A stretch of 64,000 bases of DNA from JAVVHH01 sp964613945 (GCA_964613945.1 CAZTJC010000011.1:1-64000); one strand, 5' to 3'. Shown: positions 24,994 to 34,471, counted from the first letter of the stretch. Program-made: numbers and translations. The notes: generated from the letters alone by a model not told the origin.

Positions 24994-25896
24994 GTGAGGC
25001 TCGCTTTCATGGGTAGCCCGGCCTTTGCCCTGCCTGCCCTGCGCGCACTTCACGCCGCGCACGAGATCGTCGCCGTCTACAGCCAACCGCCCCGCCCTGC
25101 CGGCCGCGGCCACACGCTGACCCCCTGCCCCGTGCATGCGGAAGCGTTGAAGCTCGGCCTCGAGATCCGCACCCCGCCTCGCCTCCGTCGCGAGGCCGAC
25201 GAACAGGCCGCTTTCGCCGCCCTCGAGCTCGACGCTTGCGTGGTTGCCGCCTACGGCCTGATCCTGCCGCAGGCAATGCTCGACGCGCCGGCCCGCGGCT
25301 GTCTCAACATCCATGCCAGCCTGCTGCCCCGCTGGCGCGGTGCCGGCCCGATCCAGGCTGCCGTGCTGGCCGGCGACACGGAAAGTGGCGTCACCATCAT
25401 GCAGATGGAAGCCGGGCTCGACACCGGCCCCATGCTGTTGCGCGGCACGGTGCCGATCGGCCCCGACACCACTGCCGCCACACTTCATGACGCACTGGCC
25501 GAGCTCGGCGGCCGCCTCGTGCTGCAGGCGCTGGCCGACGCCCCGCCGCCGCAAGTTCAGCCCGAGGATGGCATCACCTACGCCCCGAAGCTGACCAAGG
25601 CGGACGGCAAGCTCTACTGGACCCGCACCGCCGCCGAACTCGACCGTCAGGTGCGCGGCCTGGTACCCTGGCCCGGCGCCTATACCGAGCTGGCCGGTGA
25701 GACCCTGAAGATCCTCGCCGCCCGGCCGGAGTCGGCGACCGGCGCCCCAGGCACCGCGCTCGACGACCGCCTGCTCATCGCCTGCGGTGATGGCGCCCTG
25801 CGCTTGCTCCGCCTGCAGCGGCCCGGGCGCGGCCCGATGGACGCCGCCGCCCTGCTTCGTGGCCTCGCCGTTCCGGCCGGCACCAGTCTCGGATGA
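24994..25896 (+). CDS. fmt: methionyl-tRNA formyltransferase
   Basis: The enzyme formylates Met-tRNA(fMet) using 10-formyltetrahydrofolate. LAFMGSPAFALPAL at the start, AYGLILPQ and the active-site region CLNIHASLLPRWRGAGPIQ are clear, and the C-terminal tRNA-binding domain is complete (300 residues). It starts with GTG. Its stop overlaps the truA start (ATGA), making a def-fmt-truA operon. Confidence 0.95.
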   Translation: MRLAFMGSPAFALPALRALHAAHEIVAVYSQPPRPAGRGHTLTPCPVHAEALKLGLEIRTPPRLRREADEQAAFAALELDACVVAAYGLILPQAMLDAPARGCLNIHASLLPRWRGAGPIQAAVLAGDTESGVTIMQMEAGLDTGPMLLRGTVPIGPDTTAATLHDALAELGGRLVLQALADAPPPQVQPEDGITYAPKLTKADGKLYWTRTAAELDRQVRGLVPWPGAYTELAGETLKILAARPESATGAPGTALDDRLLIACGDGALRLLRLQRPGRGPMDAAALLRGLAVPAGTSLG

Positions 25897-26687
25897 CACG
25901 CTGGGCGCTGCTGATCGAATATGACGGGACCGGTACCATCGGCTGGCAGAGCCAGGCCAGCGGCGAAGCGCTTCAGGATCGCCTGGAAGCTGCCGCGGCC
26001 AAGCTGGTGGGGAATCGCGTCGTCAGCCTGATTGCCGGTCGCACCGATGCCGGCGTTCACGCCACCGGCCAGGTCGGCGCGGTGGACTTGCCCGATCGCT
26101 TCGACGCCCGAACCGTGCAGGAAGCCATCAACTACTTTCTCCGCCCGCTGCCTTTGGTCATTCGCCTCGCCGTCGCGGTCGACCCGGCCTGGCATCCGCG
26201 TTTCGATGCGATCGGCCGCCGCTACCGCTACACCATCCTCAACCGTCGTGCCCGCCCCGGGCTCGAGCGGCACGTCTGGCATGTCTCGCGGGACCTCGAC
26301 CAAGGGGCGATGCAGGCGGCCGCGGATCGTCTGATCGGACGGCACGATTTCACGTCCTTCCGCGCCGCCGCCTGCCAGGCCAAATCGCCCTGGCGCACGC
26401 TCGACGTGCTGACCGTGGAACGGGATGGCGAGAAGATCCATGTCCGCGCCGAGGCCCGCAGCTTCCTGCATCACCAAGTGCGCAATCTGGTGGGCACGCT
26501 CAAGCTGGTCGGTGAAGGCCGCTGGATGCCCGACCGGGTCACGGCCGCGCTGGAGGCCCGCGACCGCGCCGCCGCCGGCCCGACCGCACCGCCGGATGGG
26601 CTCACCCTGACCGGCGTCGCCTACCCGCTGGACCCGTTCAGCCCAGCAGGGCCGGACCGATCACCAGCAGCCCGGTCCCCGCATTGA
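25893..26687 (+). CDS. truA: tRNA pseudouridine(38-40) synthase
   Basis: The enzyme makes pseudouridine at positions 38-40 of tRNA anticodon arms. The catalytic aspartate is D52 in AGRTDAGVHATGQ. RYRYTILN and FLHHQVRNLVGTL are further family motifs. The expected end of the fold is near LTGVAYPLDPF; about 15 extra residues follow. The extra tail is encoded where the gene overlaps the convergent membrane-protein gene by 50 bases. It is coupled to fmt by an ATGA overlap. Confidence 0.94.
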   Translation: MTRWALLIEYDGTGTIGWQSQASGEALQDRLEAAAAKLVGNRVVSLIAGRTDAGVHATGQVGAVDLPDRFDARTVQEAINYFLRPLPLVIRLAVAVDPAWHPRFDAIGRRYRYTILNRRARPGLERHVWHVSRDLDQGAMQAAADRLIGRHDFTSFRAAACQAKSPWRTLDVLTVERDGEKIHVRAEARSFLHHQVRNLVGTLKLVGEGRWMPDRVTAALEARDRAAAGPTAPPDGLTLTGVAYPLDPFSPAGPDRSPAARSPH

Positions 26688-27183
26688 CGATCACGACCAG
26701 CAGCGCCGCCTTGGCTTTGGACAGCGCCAGGGTGTGTCGTGCGACGAACCAGTTTAGCCACAGACTATAGATAGCCAGGCAGGCGAGTACCGCTTGCGCC
26801 GCCAATTGGCTCGGCAACCCGGCGCCAACCGCCACCGCGAACAGCACCGTCAGCAGCGCCCCGGCCATCGGCACCGCCCAGTAGCACCAGTTATACGCCG
26901 TCGCGTAGCTCAGCCACCGATCCTCGCATTTCCAGCGCACTGCCAACCAATGCGACAGCACCGGCGGCGCCAGCTGTGCCACCAGCGTCAGCAACACCAG
27001 CGACGCGGCGGCCAACCAGTCATTGCGATACAGCTGGATCAACGCGCCCGCGAGCGGAAAGGCGATCAGCGGCGCGAGGCTGCTGAGGAACGACGACACC
27101 GTTGTTCCGAACCGCGCAAAGCCGTCAGCACGCCCGAACGCGACTCGGAAGACGCCAAGCGCCGGGTTGAGGCGCTCGGTCAA
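26638..27183 (-). CDS. hypothetical multi-span membrane protein
   Basis: I do not recognise the family. The 181-residue protein has about five hydrophobic segments, at roughly 28-50, 56-80, 98-120, 126-147 and 158-180. It begins with TTG at 27183, which overlaps the dapE stop (TTGA), so translation should be coupled to dapE. Its 3-prime end overlaps truA on the other strand by 50 bases. A link to envelope or diaminopimelate metabolism is only suggested by position. Confidence 0.62.
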   Translation of the reverse strand: MTERLNPALGVFRVAFGRADGFARFGTTVSSFLSSLAPLIAFPLAGALIQLYRNDWLAAASLVLLTLVAQLAPPVLSHWLAVRWKCEDRWLSYATAYNWCYWAVPMAGALLTVLFAVAVGAGLPSQLAAQAVLACLAIYSLWLNWFVARHTLALSKAKAALLVVIVNAGTGLLVIGPALLG

Positions 27184-28286
27184 ACGAAGGCCGCCAGGAT
27201 GGCGCGGTAGATGTCGGCCAGTTGCCGCAACTCGGCCACGGGCACGCTCTCGTCCGCCTTGTGCATCGTCGCGCCGACAAGGCCGAACTCCGCAACCGGG
27301 CAGAACCGCGCAATGAAGCGCGCATCCGACGTGCCGCCGCCGGTATCGAGCCGTGGTTCCGCGCCGGTGACGCCGGCGATGGCGCTCCGAAGCTTGTCGA
27401 CCTGCGGCCCGGGTGCAGTGAGGAACGACTCGCCGCTGACCGAGACATCGAGGTCGAACCGCGGACAGTGCGGCGCGATGGTGGCCCGCAGCCAGGCCTC
27501 GAGCTGCGGGCCGCTATGCAGATCGTTGAACCGGATGTTCAACCGCGCGGTGGCGGTGCCCGGGATGACGTTGGTCGCCGGGTTGCCGACATCAACGCTG
27601 GTGATCTGCAGCGTGCTGGCTTCGAACCACTCGCTTCCGGCATCCAATGGCGCGGCCGTCAGGGCGGCCAGTGCCCGCACCAGGCGATGGATCGGGTTGT
27701 CCGCCTTCTGCGGATAGGCGGCGTGACCCTGGATACCATGGACACGGATGGTGGCATTGAGGCTGCCGCGGCGCCCGATCTTGATGACATCGCCCAGCGC
27801 CTGGGGATTTGTCGGCTCGCCGACCAGGCAGAAATCCGGGATCTCGCCATTGGCCTGCATCCAGTCCAGCACGCGAACGGTGCCGTCGATCGCCGGCCCT
27901 TCCTCATCACCGGTGATCAGCAGGCTGATCGAGCCCTTGAGCTGCGGCACATGCGTGGCAGCGGCAGCGACAAAGGCGGCGATGCCGCCCTTCATGTCAC
28001 AGGCGCCACGCCCGATCAGCAGGCCATCGACCACTTCGCCGGCGAACGGCTCCTGCGACCAGGCCGCAGCGCCCGGCGGCACCACGTCGGTATGCCCCGC
28101 AAAACAGAAATGCGGCGCCTCCGTCCCCAGCCGCGCGAACAGGTTCGGCGTCTCCCCGTATGTCAGGTGATGTACCGTGAACCCGAGATCGCGCAGCGTG
28201 CGGTCGAGCACACCCTGCGCCCCGTCATCGGCAGGCGTGACGGAACGGCAGCGGATCAGGGCTTGGGCAAGCGGAAGCGGGTCCAC
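27180..28286 (-). CDS. dapE: succinyl-diaminopimelate desuccinylase
   Basis: The dizinc enzyme removes succinate from N-succinyl-LL-diaminopimelate in lysine and peptidoglycan synthesis. FAGHTDVVPPG and GRGACDMKGG hold the first metal ligands, ITGDEEGPAIDGT the catalytic glutamates, and TGGGTSDARF and the late GATMHKADE complete the site. The length is 368 residues from a GTG at 28286, one base after the dapD stop, giving MDPLPLAQALI. Longer in-frame starts reach back into dapD and lack family sequence. Confidence 0.95.
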   Translation of the reverse strand: MDPLPLAQALIRCRSVTPADDGAQGVLDRTLRDLGFTVHHLTYGETPNLFARLGTEAPHFCFAGHTDVVPPGAAAWSQEPFAGEVVDGLLIGRGACDMKGGIAAFVAAAATHVPQLKGSISLLITGDEEGPAIDGTVRVLDWMQANGEIPDFCLVGEPTNPQALGDVIKIGRRGSLNATIRVHGIQGHAAYPQKADNPIHRLVRALAALTAAPLDAGSEWFEASTLQITSVDVGNPATNVIPGTATARLNIRFNDLHSGPQLEAWLRATIAPHCPRFDLDVSVSGESFLTAPGPQVDKLRSAIAGVTGAEPRLDTGGGTSDARFIARFCPVAEFGLVGATMHKADESVPVAELRQLADIYRAILAAFV

Positions 28287-28287
28287 C

Positions 28288-29124
28288 TTAGTCGCGCAAC
28301 AACTCGTTGATGGCAGTCTTGGACCGCGTCTGTGCATCCACCCGCTTGACGATGACGGCACAGGACAGGGACGGCCCCGGCGACCCATCCGGCAGCGGCC
28401 GTCCCGGCAACGTCCCCGGCACCACGACAGAATAGGACGGCACGCGCCCGATGAAGATCTCGCCGGTGCTGCGGTCGACGATCTTGGTGGAGCCGCTGAT
28501 GAACACGCCCATCGCCAGCACGGAGCCGCGCTCGATCACCACGCCCTCGACCACTTCGGACCGTGCTCCGATGAAGCAATCGTCTTCGATGATCGTCGGG
28601 TTGGCCTGCAACGGCTCCAACACGCCGCCAAGACCGACGCCGCCGCTCAGATGGCAGTTCTTGCCGACCTGCGCGCAGCTGCCGACCGTGGCCCACGTGT
28701 CGACCATCGTGCCCTCGCCGACATAGGCGCCGACGTTGACGAAGCTCGGCATCAGGATCACGCCCGGCGCGATATACGCGCTGCGTCGCACCACCGCCCC
28801 AGGAACCGCCCGGAACCCGGCCTCGGCGAACCGATTGGCCCCCCAACCCTCTGTCTTCAAACGCACCTTATCGTATGCCGGCGCCGTGCCGGCCTCCATC
28901 GGCACCGAGTCGTTGAGCCGGAACGACAGCAGCACGGCCTTTTTTAACCATTCGTGAACCACCCAGCCTTCGGCTCCTGGCGCCGCCACGCGGAGCGATC
29001 CGGAATCCAACGCGTCGAGCACGGCATCGACCTGATCGCGAGCCTCGCCCTTGGTGGACGAGTCGATGCTTTGACGCTCGTCCCAAAGGCGCTCGATCGC
29101 GGGGCGGAGCGGGTGATCGTGCAT
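28288..29124 (-). CDS. dapD: tetrahydrodipicolinate N-succinyltransferase
   Basis: The enzyme succinylates tetrahydrodipicolinate, the step before DapC and DapE. The 278-residue protein has an alpha-helical N-terminus (LRPAIERLWDERQS), then left-handed beta-helix hexapeptides (PGVILMPSFVNVGAYVGEGT, VGLGGVLEPLQANPTIIEDD). AGGA upstream supports the ATG at 29124. dapE follows on the same strand with no real gap. Confidence 0.95.
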   Translation of the reverse strand: MHDHPLRPAIERLWDERQSIDSSTKGEARDQVDAVLDALDSGSLRVAAPGAEGWVVHEWLKKAVLLSFRLNDSVPMEAGTAPAYDKVRLKTEGWGANRFAEAGFRAVPGAVVRRSAYIAPGVILMPSFVNVGAYVGEGTMVDTWATVGSCAQVGKNCHLSGGVGLGGVLEPLQANPTIIEDDCFIGARSEVVEGVVIERGSVLAMGVFISGSTKIVDRSTGEIFIGRVPSYSVVVPGTLPGRPLPDGSPGPSLSCAVIVKRVDAQTRSKTAINELLRD

Positions 29125-29260
29125 TCTCGTTCCTGGTTGGTTGCCGGCGGACCATGCAGACACGCCAGCCGCACTGTCAACGCACCCGTCTGTCACCGTA
29201 CCGACGGTAACTTTCCATTCATCACTGCACCGTAAGATGTCGGCAGTCAGGAAATGGCAC

Positions 29261-30646
29261 ATGATGCTTTCGATGGATGCACCGGCCGACGAGGCCGATC
29301 AACTGAGCCAGGTTCTCCTGGAAAGCCGCCGCCGGTGGCGCGATTTCGGCGCTCTGGCGGCCGATATTGCCTTTGAGGTCGACGCTGACGGTTTGCTGAG
29401 CTTCATCGCTCCGGATGAGGTGCTCGGCATGTCGGCCGATAGCTTGCTCGGCCAACGCGCCGCGTCGATCTTCTTTCCGCAGGAAAATGGATATCCCGAT
29501 CCGTTCTTGTTGAATCTTGGCATCCGTCAGCGCCGGAGTTGGATCAACGCCGCCGACCGCCAGAAAGTCTGCCTGTCGCTATCTTCCGCCCCGATCTTGG
29601 ACGATAGCGGGCATTGTGTGGGTGCCCGCGCCGTCGCCTCGGACGTGACGCAGCGCGAGCAAAAGGAGATCAGGGCCGCCGCCGCCTTGCGCCGCTCGGA
29701 CGTGATGGACCACATCCTGGATCAAATGCGCCAGGAGGTTCAGGCGCCGCAGATCATGGCGTCCATGCTCGCCACCTGCATCCGCGCACTCGGCGGCCAT
29801 GGCGCCGCCGTTCTCGATCTCAGCGACGCGGCCGAGATCGAAACCGTTCTTCACGATGCCGGCGAGCCCAGTATGGCGCTGCTCGACGAGCTGCTGCCGC
29901 TGCTCCGGGCGTCCAACCGGTCGACGCCGTTTCAGTTGACCCTGTCAGACGGGATGTCGGTGCTCGCGTGCCGCAGTTCGACCCGCTTCGGGCTACTCTC
30001 GGCATTGATCGTCTGGCGGCCGACGCGTGAGCGGCCCTGGGACAAGGATGATCAGATGTTGCTCGGCTCCGTCACCACGCTGGTGCGGGTGGTGCTTGAG
30101 CACGAAACCATTCAGCGCGAGTTGGCGCGCCAGGCACGGACCGATCCGTTGACCGGCTTGCTGAACCGCCGGGCCTTTCTTGACGAGGCACAACGGCGCA
30201 TCGACCGGCTGGAGCGTGAGGGTCTGCCGGGAACGCTGATGTTCGTCGACCTGGATCGGCTCAAGCCGCTCAACGATCAACTCGGGCATGAGGCCGGCGA
30301 CGCCGCGCTGGTGCTCACCAGTACCGTGTTGCGCAACATGGTGCGGCCGGCCGATCTGGTGGCACGGCTCGGGGGCGACGAGTTCGCTTTGTGGCTCGAT
30401 GGCTTTGACGGGCTGACTGCCGCCGAACGGGCTGAACATCTCCGCCTGACGTTTCCGCGGGATGCGGCGGAGTTCGCGCTGCCGGGTCAGCAAGGGCTGA
30501 CGATGTCGATCGGCATTGCGTGCCGGCAGCCCGGCGAAGGCGAGGAACTCGACGACATCATCCAGCGTGCGGACCTGGCGATGTATGAAGTCAAGCGCAA
30601 CGGCGGCAACCATTGGCGGGTTTCGAACCCGGAGCGCACTGCATGA
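29261..30646 (+). CDS. diguanylate cyclase with N-terminal sensor domains
   Basis: The protein is 461 residues long. A PAS-like domain spans about 27-135 (IAFEVDADGLLSFIAPDEVL), a GAF-like region spans about 155-285, and the GGDEF domain spans about 290-455. The active site is GGDEF at 371-375 and the product-inhibition site R362-x-x-D365 is intact, so it should make c-di-GMP under feedback control. No membrane segment is seen. I chose the ATG at 29261 because AGGA lies eight bases upstream. The stop overlaps the DUF2336 gene start (ATGA). Confidence 0.9.
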   Translation: MMLSMDAPADEADQLSQVLLESRRRWRDFGALAADIAFEVDADGLLSFIAPDEVLGMSADSLLGQRAASIFFPQENGYPDPFLLNLGIRQRRSWINAADRQKVCLSLSSAPILDDSGHCVGARAVASDVTQREQKEIRAAAALRRSDVMDHILDQMRQEVQAPQIMASMLATCIRALGGHGAAVLDLSDAAEIETVLHDAGEPSMALLDELLPLLRASNRSTPFQLTLSDGMSVLACRSSTRFGLLSALIVWRPTRERPWDKDDQMLLGSVTTLVRVVLEHETIQRELARQARTDPLTGLLNRRAFLDEAQRRIDRLEREGLPGTLMFVDLDRLKPLNDQLGHEAGDAALVLTSTVLRNMVRPADLVARLGGDEFALWLDGFDGLTAAERAEHLRLTFPRDAAEFALPGQQGLTMSIGIACRQPGEGEELDDIIQRADLAMYEVKRNGGNHWRVSNPERTA

Positions 30647-31869
30647 CCCCATGGTCGGACGCCGACACGCCGTTGCTCGAAACGCTGCCTCCTTACTTCG
30701 ATACCTTGGACGACGCGGCTGACCGAGTCCGGCAGGCCGCCCGGCACGATTGCACCCCGGTCGCGCTGCTCGAACTGGCGCGCGATCCGGAGATCATCGT
30801 TCGTGCCACCGTCGCGTTGAACGAACGATGCGACGCGGAGGTCGACAAGCTCTTGTCATTGGATGGTGACGAGCGCGTCCGCGCCCTGCTCGGTGGCAGG
30901 ATCGCCCGGCTGCTGCCGGACATCGACGGCGAGGAACGAACGGCTGCAGCGAACCATCTGCATGCCACGCTCACCGTCTTGGCCACCGATCAGGCCTTGC
31001 GCGTTCGGACCGCAATCGCCGAGCAGATCGCGAAGTTGGAAGCCGCGCCGCGCGACTTGGTGCTGCTTCTGGCCCGCGATAGCGCGGCGGAGGTCAGCGA
31101 TCATATCATCCGCCTGTCGCCGGTGCTGAGCGACGCCGATCTGCTTTCGATCCTCGTCGCGCCTCCTGCCAGCACCAGCGCCGAGTCGATCGCGAGCCGC
31201 CGCAAACTCAGCGCTGCCGTCGCGGACGCCGTGGTTCGGCACGCCGATCCCTCGACCATCCGGGCACTCCTCAACAATCCGTCCGCCTGTATCCGCGAAT
31301 CGACCCTGGACGCACTGGTCGGGCGCGCACCCAATCACATCGATTGGCATGCGCCCTTGGTCCGGCGCCCGGGGCTGAGCCTGAACGCGGTCCGTGCGCT
31401 TTCCGAGTTCATCGCCTCGGATCTGTTGCGTATCCTGGCAATGCGGGTCGATCTCGATGCCAGCAAGCTCGACATCGTGCGTCAGCGTTTGGCGGCACGA
31501 ACCGCCAACGCGGATGACAGCCTCATCGCCAAGGCGCGGCAACTCAAGGCAACCGGATTATTGACGGAGGCCGCAATGCAGGAGGCGGCGGAACACGGCG
31601 ACTCACGCCTGCTGCTCGCTCTTCTCGCCATTGGCAGTGGCGTGACCTTGCGCACGATCGACCGGATTCTCGAGTTGCGCAGCGCGAAAGCGTTGGTCAG
31701 CCTGGTCTGGCGCGGTGGTTTCTCGATGGCGATTGCCGTTGCCATCCAAAATCAGCTTTCCCAGTTCGGCCCCGATATGATGATCACGGCAACCGAAACC
31801 GGCGATTTCCCCCTCAGCGTCGGCGAGATGGGATGGCAGATCGAACTGATGGGTGAACCAGACGCCTGA
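30643..31869 (+). CDS. DUF2336 domain-containing protein
   Basis: The 408-residue protein is all-helical, with HEAT-like repeats (LELARDPEIIVRATVALNER, IRALLNNPSACIRESTLDAL). DUF2336 proteins are found in alphaproteobacteria and often sit beside signalling genes; no activity is established. It is coupled to the diguanylate cyclase by an ATGA overlap, so it may be an effector, regulator or scaffold for that enzyme (inference). It ends 11 bases from the convergent glycosidase gene. Confidence 0.8.
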   Translation: MTPWSDADTPLLETLPPYFDTLDDAADRVRQAARHDCTPVALLELARDPEIIVRATVALNERCDAEVDKLLSLDGDERVRALLGGRIARLLPDIDGEERTAAANHLHATLTVLATDQALRVRTAIAEQIAKLEAAPRDLVLLLARDSAAEVSDHIIRLSPVLSDADLLSILVAPPASTSAESIASRRKLSAAVADAVVRHADPSTIRALLNNPSACIRESTLDALVGRAPNHIDWHAPLVRRPGLSLNAVRALSEFIASDLLRILAMRVDLDASKLDIVRQRLAARTANADDSLIAKARQLKATGLLTEAAMQEAAEHGDSRLLLALLAIGSGVTLRTIDRILELRSAKALVSLVWRGGFSMAIAVAIQNQLSQFGPDMMITATETGDFPLSVGEMGWQIELMGEPDA

Positions 31870-31880
31870 CCACGGCGGCC

Positions 31881-34034
31881 TCAGGCGACCGCCATGGTCG
31901 ATCCTTTGTCGGACGGGCGTCGGACCCGCGACGGGTCACCACGCAGAACGGTGAACGTCGTCGCTCCATCGATCAGCGTGAATGCGATGTCGAACCGATC
32001 CTCGCCGAGACGCAGACCGTGCAGTGTCAGTTCGGGAAGCCAGTCCGGCAGGGTGGGGTCGAGCGTGACGTAACCGGCTGGCGCGTTCAGCTCGATGCCG
32101 AGCATCGCCTGCACTAGCGCGAACACCGCGCCCGCTGCCCAGGCCTGGGGAACGTTGGCGCCGAGATACTGCACTGGAAAGCTCGCCGCCTGCCGTCGCA
32201 TGCCGGAGTACAGCTCCGGCAACTGCCGCTGCGTGAAGTAGCTGGCCGCCTGAGCGACATCGCGGACGATCCTGACCGCCTGTTCGCCGAAACCATACTT
32301 TCTGAAGCCAAGCGCGATCAGGCTGTTGTCGTGCGGCCAAACCGAGCCGTTCTGATAGGAATACGGGTTGAACGTCGGATTATCCTGCGTCAGCGTCCGG
32401 ATACCCCATCCACTCGACATGTCGGGCGCGAGCAAACGCTCGACCACGCGTGCCGCACGGTCCGCCGGCACGATGCCCGACCAGAGGAGATGGCCGGGAT
32501 TGGACGCGACCGTCCAGATGGGTTGCTTATTGCCGTCGAGACAATAAGCGTAGAAGCCGTTCGCCTCATGCCAGAACACGTTGTTGAACTTGGCAAATAG
32601 CGCGTCCGCTTTCTCATTCAGCCGCGCAGATCGCGTGGGGTCACCGAGGGTGGCATACAGCTCTGCCATGCCGCGCCAGGCAGCATAAACGTAGCCCTGC
32701 AGCTCGCATAACGCTTTGGGCTTGGAGACATTGCTGCCATCCACGTCGACGACGGCCTCGCCGGAATCCTTCCAGCCGACGTTCTCGTATCCTTCGCCGG
32801 ATCGCGTCCCGTATTCCTGAAAGCCGTCCCCGTCTCGATCGCCATAATCGTCGATCCAGGACAAGCAACCCTCGGCGGTCTGCAGATGGCGCTTGACCAC
32901 CGCCAGGTCGCCGGTGGCCCGCCACAGCGCGTGCAGCAACACCAGATAGAGCGGCGTCGCGTCGGCGGTGCCGTAATACGGGGTGTGCGGGATGAGTTTC
33001 AGGGTCGCCAGCTCGCCGCGGCGTAGCTCATGCAGGATTTTGCCGGGCTCTGCGTCCCGATACGCGTCGACCTCCTTGGCCTGCCAGGCACCGAGCACCT
33101 CGAGCGTCGCATATGCGAACTCCGGGTTCAGGGTCATCGTCTGCAGACTGACGATGAGCGGGTCGCGGCCGAACAGCGCCACGAACCAGGGCAACCCGGC
33201 GGCTGGCACGACATATGTCTTGCCGCCGCTTTCGACCGGCAAACGCAACGCGGCAAGATCCTCCACCGCCTGATCGAACAGCCGACAGAAACCCGCATTA
33301 CCGGTCTCGATCCGCAGGCAGCGCTCACGCCAGTCCTGCAGTGCGGCCTCTTGTGGCGAGCCCGCGTCCAGATCACAGCTTTCCGGTGCGGCGTAGCGTC
33401 GCTCGCCATCGAATAGATCATAGAGCAGGGACCCGGACCACGAGGCGCCCGGCGCCAGTTGCAGTGTGAAGTTCAGCCGCCCGTTGGCATACATCGCCGG
33501 CATGTCCGCCTGCACCCGGGTAGTCATCGAGCGTGTGAACTCGCCGTTCGAGTACGCCGTGGTGAGTTCACCCGTCTCCTCTACCCAACTCGTCTTGATA
33601 CGCCCACGACGAATGATGCGCGCCGACTTGACCTCGAAGATGTCGGAGAAGTCGCTCCGCAACGCGATCTCGAGATTGAAGTGTACCGGCTTGCGACCGT
33701 GATTGGTCACATCAAACCGTTCGTGCATGCCGCCATCGACGACGCGGCTCACGACCAGGCTGACCGTCCGCGCCGCGACGTCACCGCCTTCGCTGGGAAA
33801 TGCCTTGTTGGTGAGGAAGATCTTGGCGCCGTAACTTGCAGGTGCACCGCTGCTCAACAGATCCCAGGGCTGGCCGTTGGCATACAGCGCGTAGGCGCTA
33901 ATGACACGGGTATCGAGAAAATACAGTCCTTTGTCGGTCGCCCAGGCAATCTGCCCGTCAGGCTCGGTGACGAGGACGGTGTATCCCTGGTGGATCGCGA
34001 GTTGGGGTGGGCCAACCTTGATCTCGACGGTCAC
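31881..34034 (-). CDS. amylo-alpha-1,6-glucosidase/glycogen-debranching-type protein
   Basis: The 717-residue protein has an N-terminal beta-rich domain of the glycogen-debranching N-terminal type (GYTVLVTEPDGQIAWATDKGLYFLDTR, shown here only in part by VLVTEPDGQ and LYFLDTR). An (alpha/alpha)6 barrel with GLPWFVALFGRDPLIVSLQT, GWKDSGEAVVD and NGSVWPHDNSLIALG follows. These match the bacterial family annotated as amylo-alpha-1,6-glucosidase; acidic catalytic residues are probably in the GWKDSGE and SVWPHDN regions. No signal peptide is seen. It starts with GTG at 34034, nine bases after msrB. No glycogen genes are nearby. Confidence 0.8.
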   Translation of the reverse strand: MTVEIKVGPPQLAIHQGYTVLVTEPDGQIAWATDKGLYFLDTRVISAYALYANGQPWDLLSSGAPASYGAKIFLTNKAFPSEGGDVAARTVSLVVSRVVDGGMHERFDVTNHGRKPVHFNLEIALRSDFSDIFEVKSARIIRRGRIKTSWVEETGELTTAYSNGEFTRSMTTRVQADMPAMYANGRLNFTLQLAPGASWSGSLLYDLFDGERRYAAPESCDLDAGSPQEAALQDWRERCLRIETGNAGFCRLFDQAVEDLAALRLPVESGGKTYVVPAAGLPWFVALFGRDPLIVSLQTMTLNPEFAYATLEVLGAWQAKEVDAYRDAEPGKILHELRRGELATLKLIPHTPYYGTADATPLYLVLLHALWRATGDLAVVKRHLQTAEGCLSWIDDYGDRDGDGFQEYGTRSGEGYENVGWKDSGEAVVDVDGSNVSKPKALCELQGYVYAAWRGMAELYATLGDPTRSARLNEKADALFAKFNNVFWHEANGFYAYCLDGNKQPIWTVASNPGHLLWSGIVPADRAARVVERLLAPDMSSGWGIRTLTQDNPTFNPYSYQNGSVWPHDNSLIALGFRKYGFGEQAVRIVRDVAQAASYFTQRQLPELYSGMRRQAASFPVQYLGANVPQAWAAGAVFALVQAMLGIELNAPAGYVTLDPTLPDWLPELTLHGLRLGEDRFDIAFTLIDGATTFTVLRGDPSRVRRPSDKGSTMAVA

Positions 34035-34042
34035 CTGATCTC

Positions 34043-34471
34043 TCAGGCCGGCTCGAACGTCATGGCGACGCCATTCATGCAAAAGCGCTGGCCGGTCGGA
34101 CGTGGACCATCGGGGAAGACATGCCCCAAATGGCTCCCGCACTCGGCGCAATGCACCTCGGTGCGCACCATGCCATACCCCCGATCCTCCGAAAGGCCGA
34201 CCGCCTCGTCATCGATGGGGGCGAAGAAACTCGGCCAGCCAGTGCCGCTCTCGAACTTAGTCGCAGTGTCGAACAACGATCGGCCGCATCCGACGCAGTG
34301 ATAGATGCCCGGGCGCTTCTCCGCATTGAGAGGGCTTGTGCAGGCCCGCTCCGTGCCATGCCCGCGCATGACCTTGTACTGCTCGGGCGTCAGCCGCGCG
34401 CGCCACTCCGCATCAGTCAGGGTGAACGCGTAGGCGCCGGCCGACCCCGGCTTGGTCATAAGGTGGGACAT
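34043..34471 (-). CDS. msrB: peptide-methionine (R)-S-oxide reductase MsrB
   Basis: The enzyme repairs methionine R-sulfoxide in proteins. Zinc ligands are C59, C62, C108 and C111; the catalytic cysteine is C131 in RFCMNG. The motifs GTGWPSF and GSHLGHVFPDGP are complete. The ATG at 34471 follows GGAG at a good distance, giving 142 residues. No export signal is seen. Confidence 0.95.
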   Translation of the reverse strand: MSHLMTKPGSAGAYAFTLTDAEWRARLTPEQYKVMRGHGTERACTSPLNAEKRPGIYHCVGCGRSLFDTATKFESGTGWPSFFAPIDDEAVGLSEDRGYGMVRTEVHCAECGSHLGHVFPDGPRPTGQRFCMNGVAMTFEPA

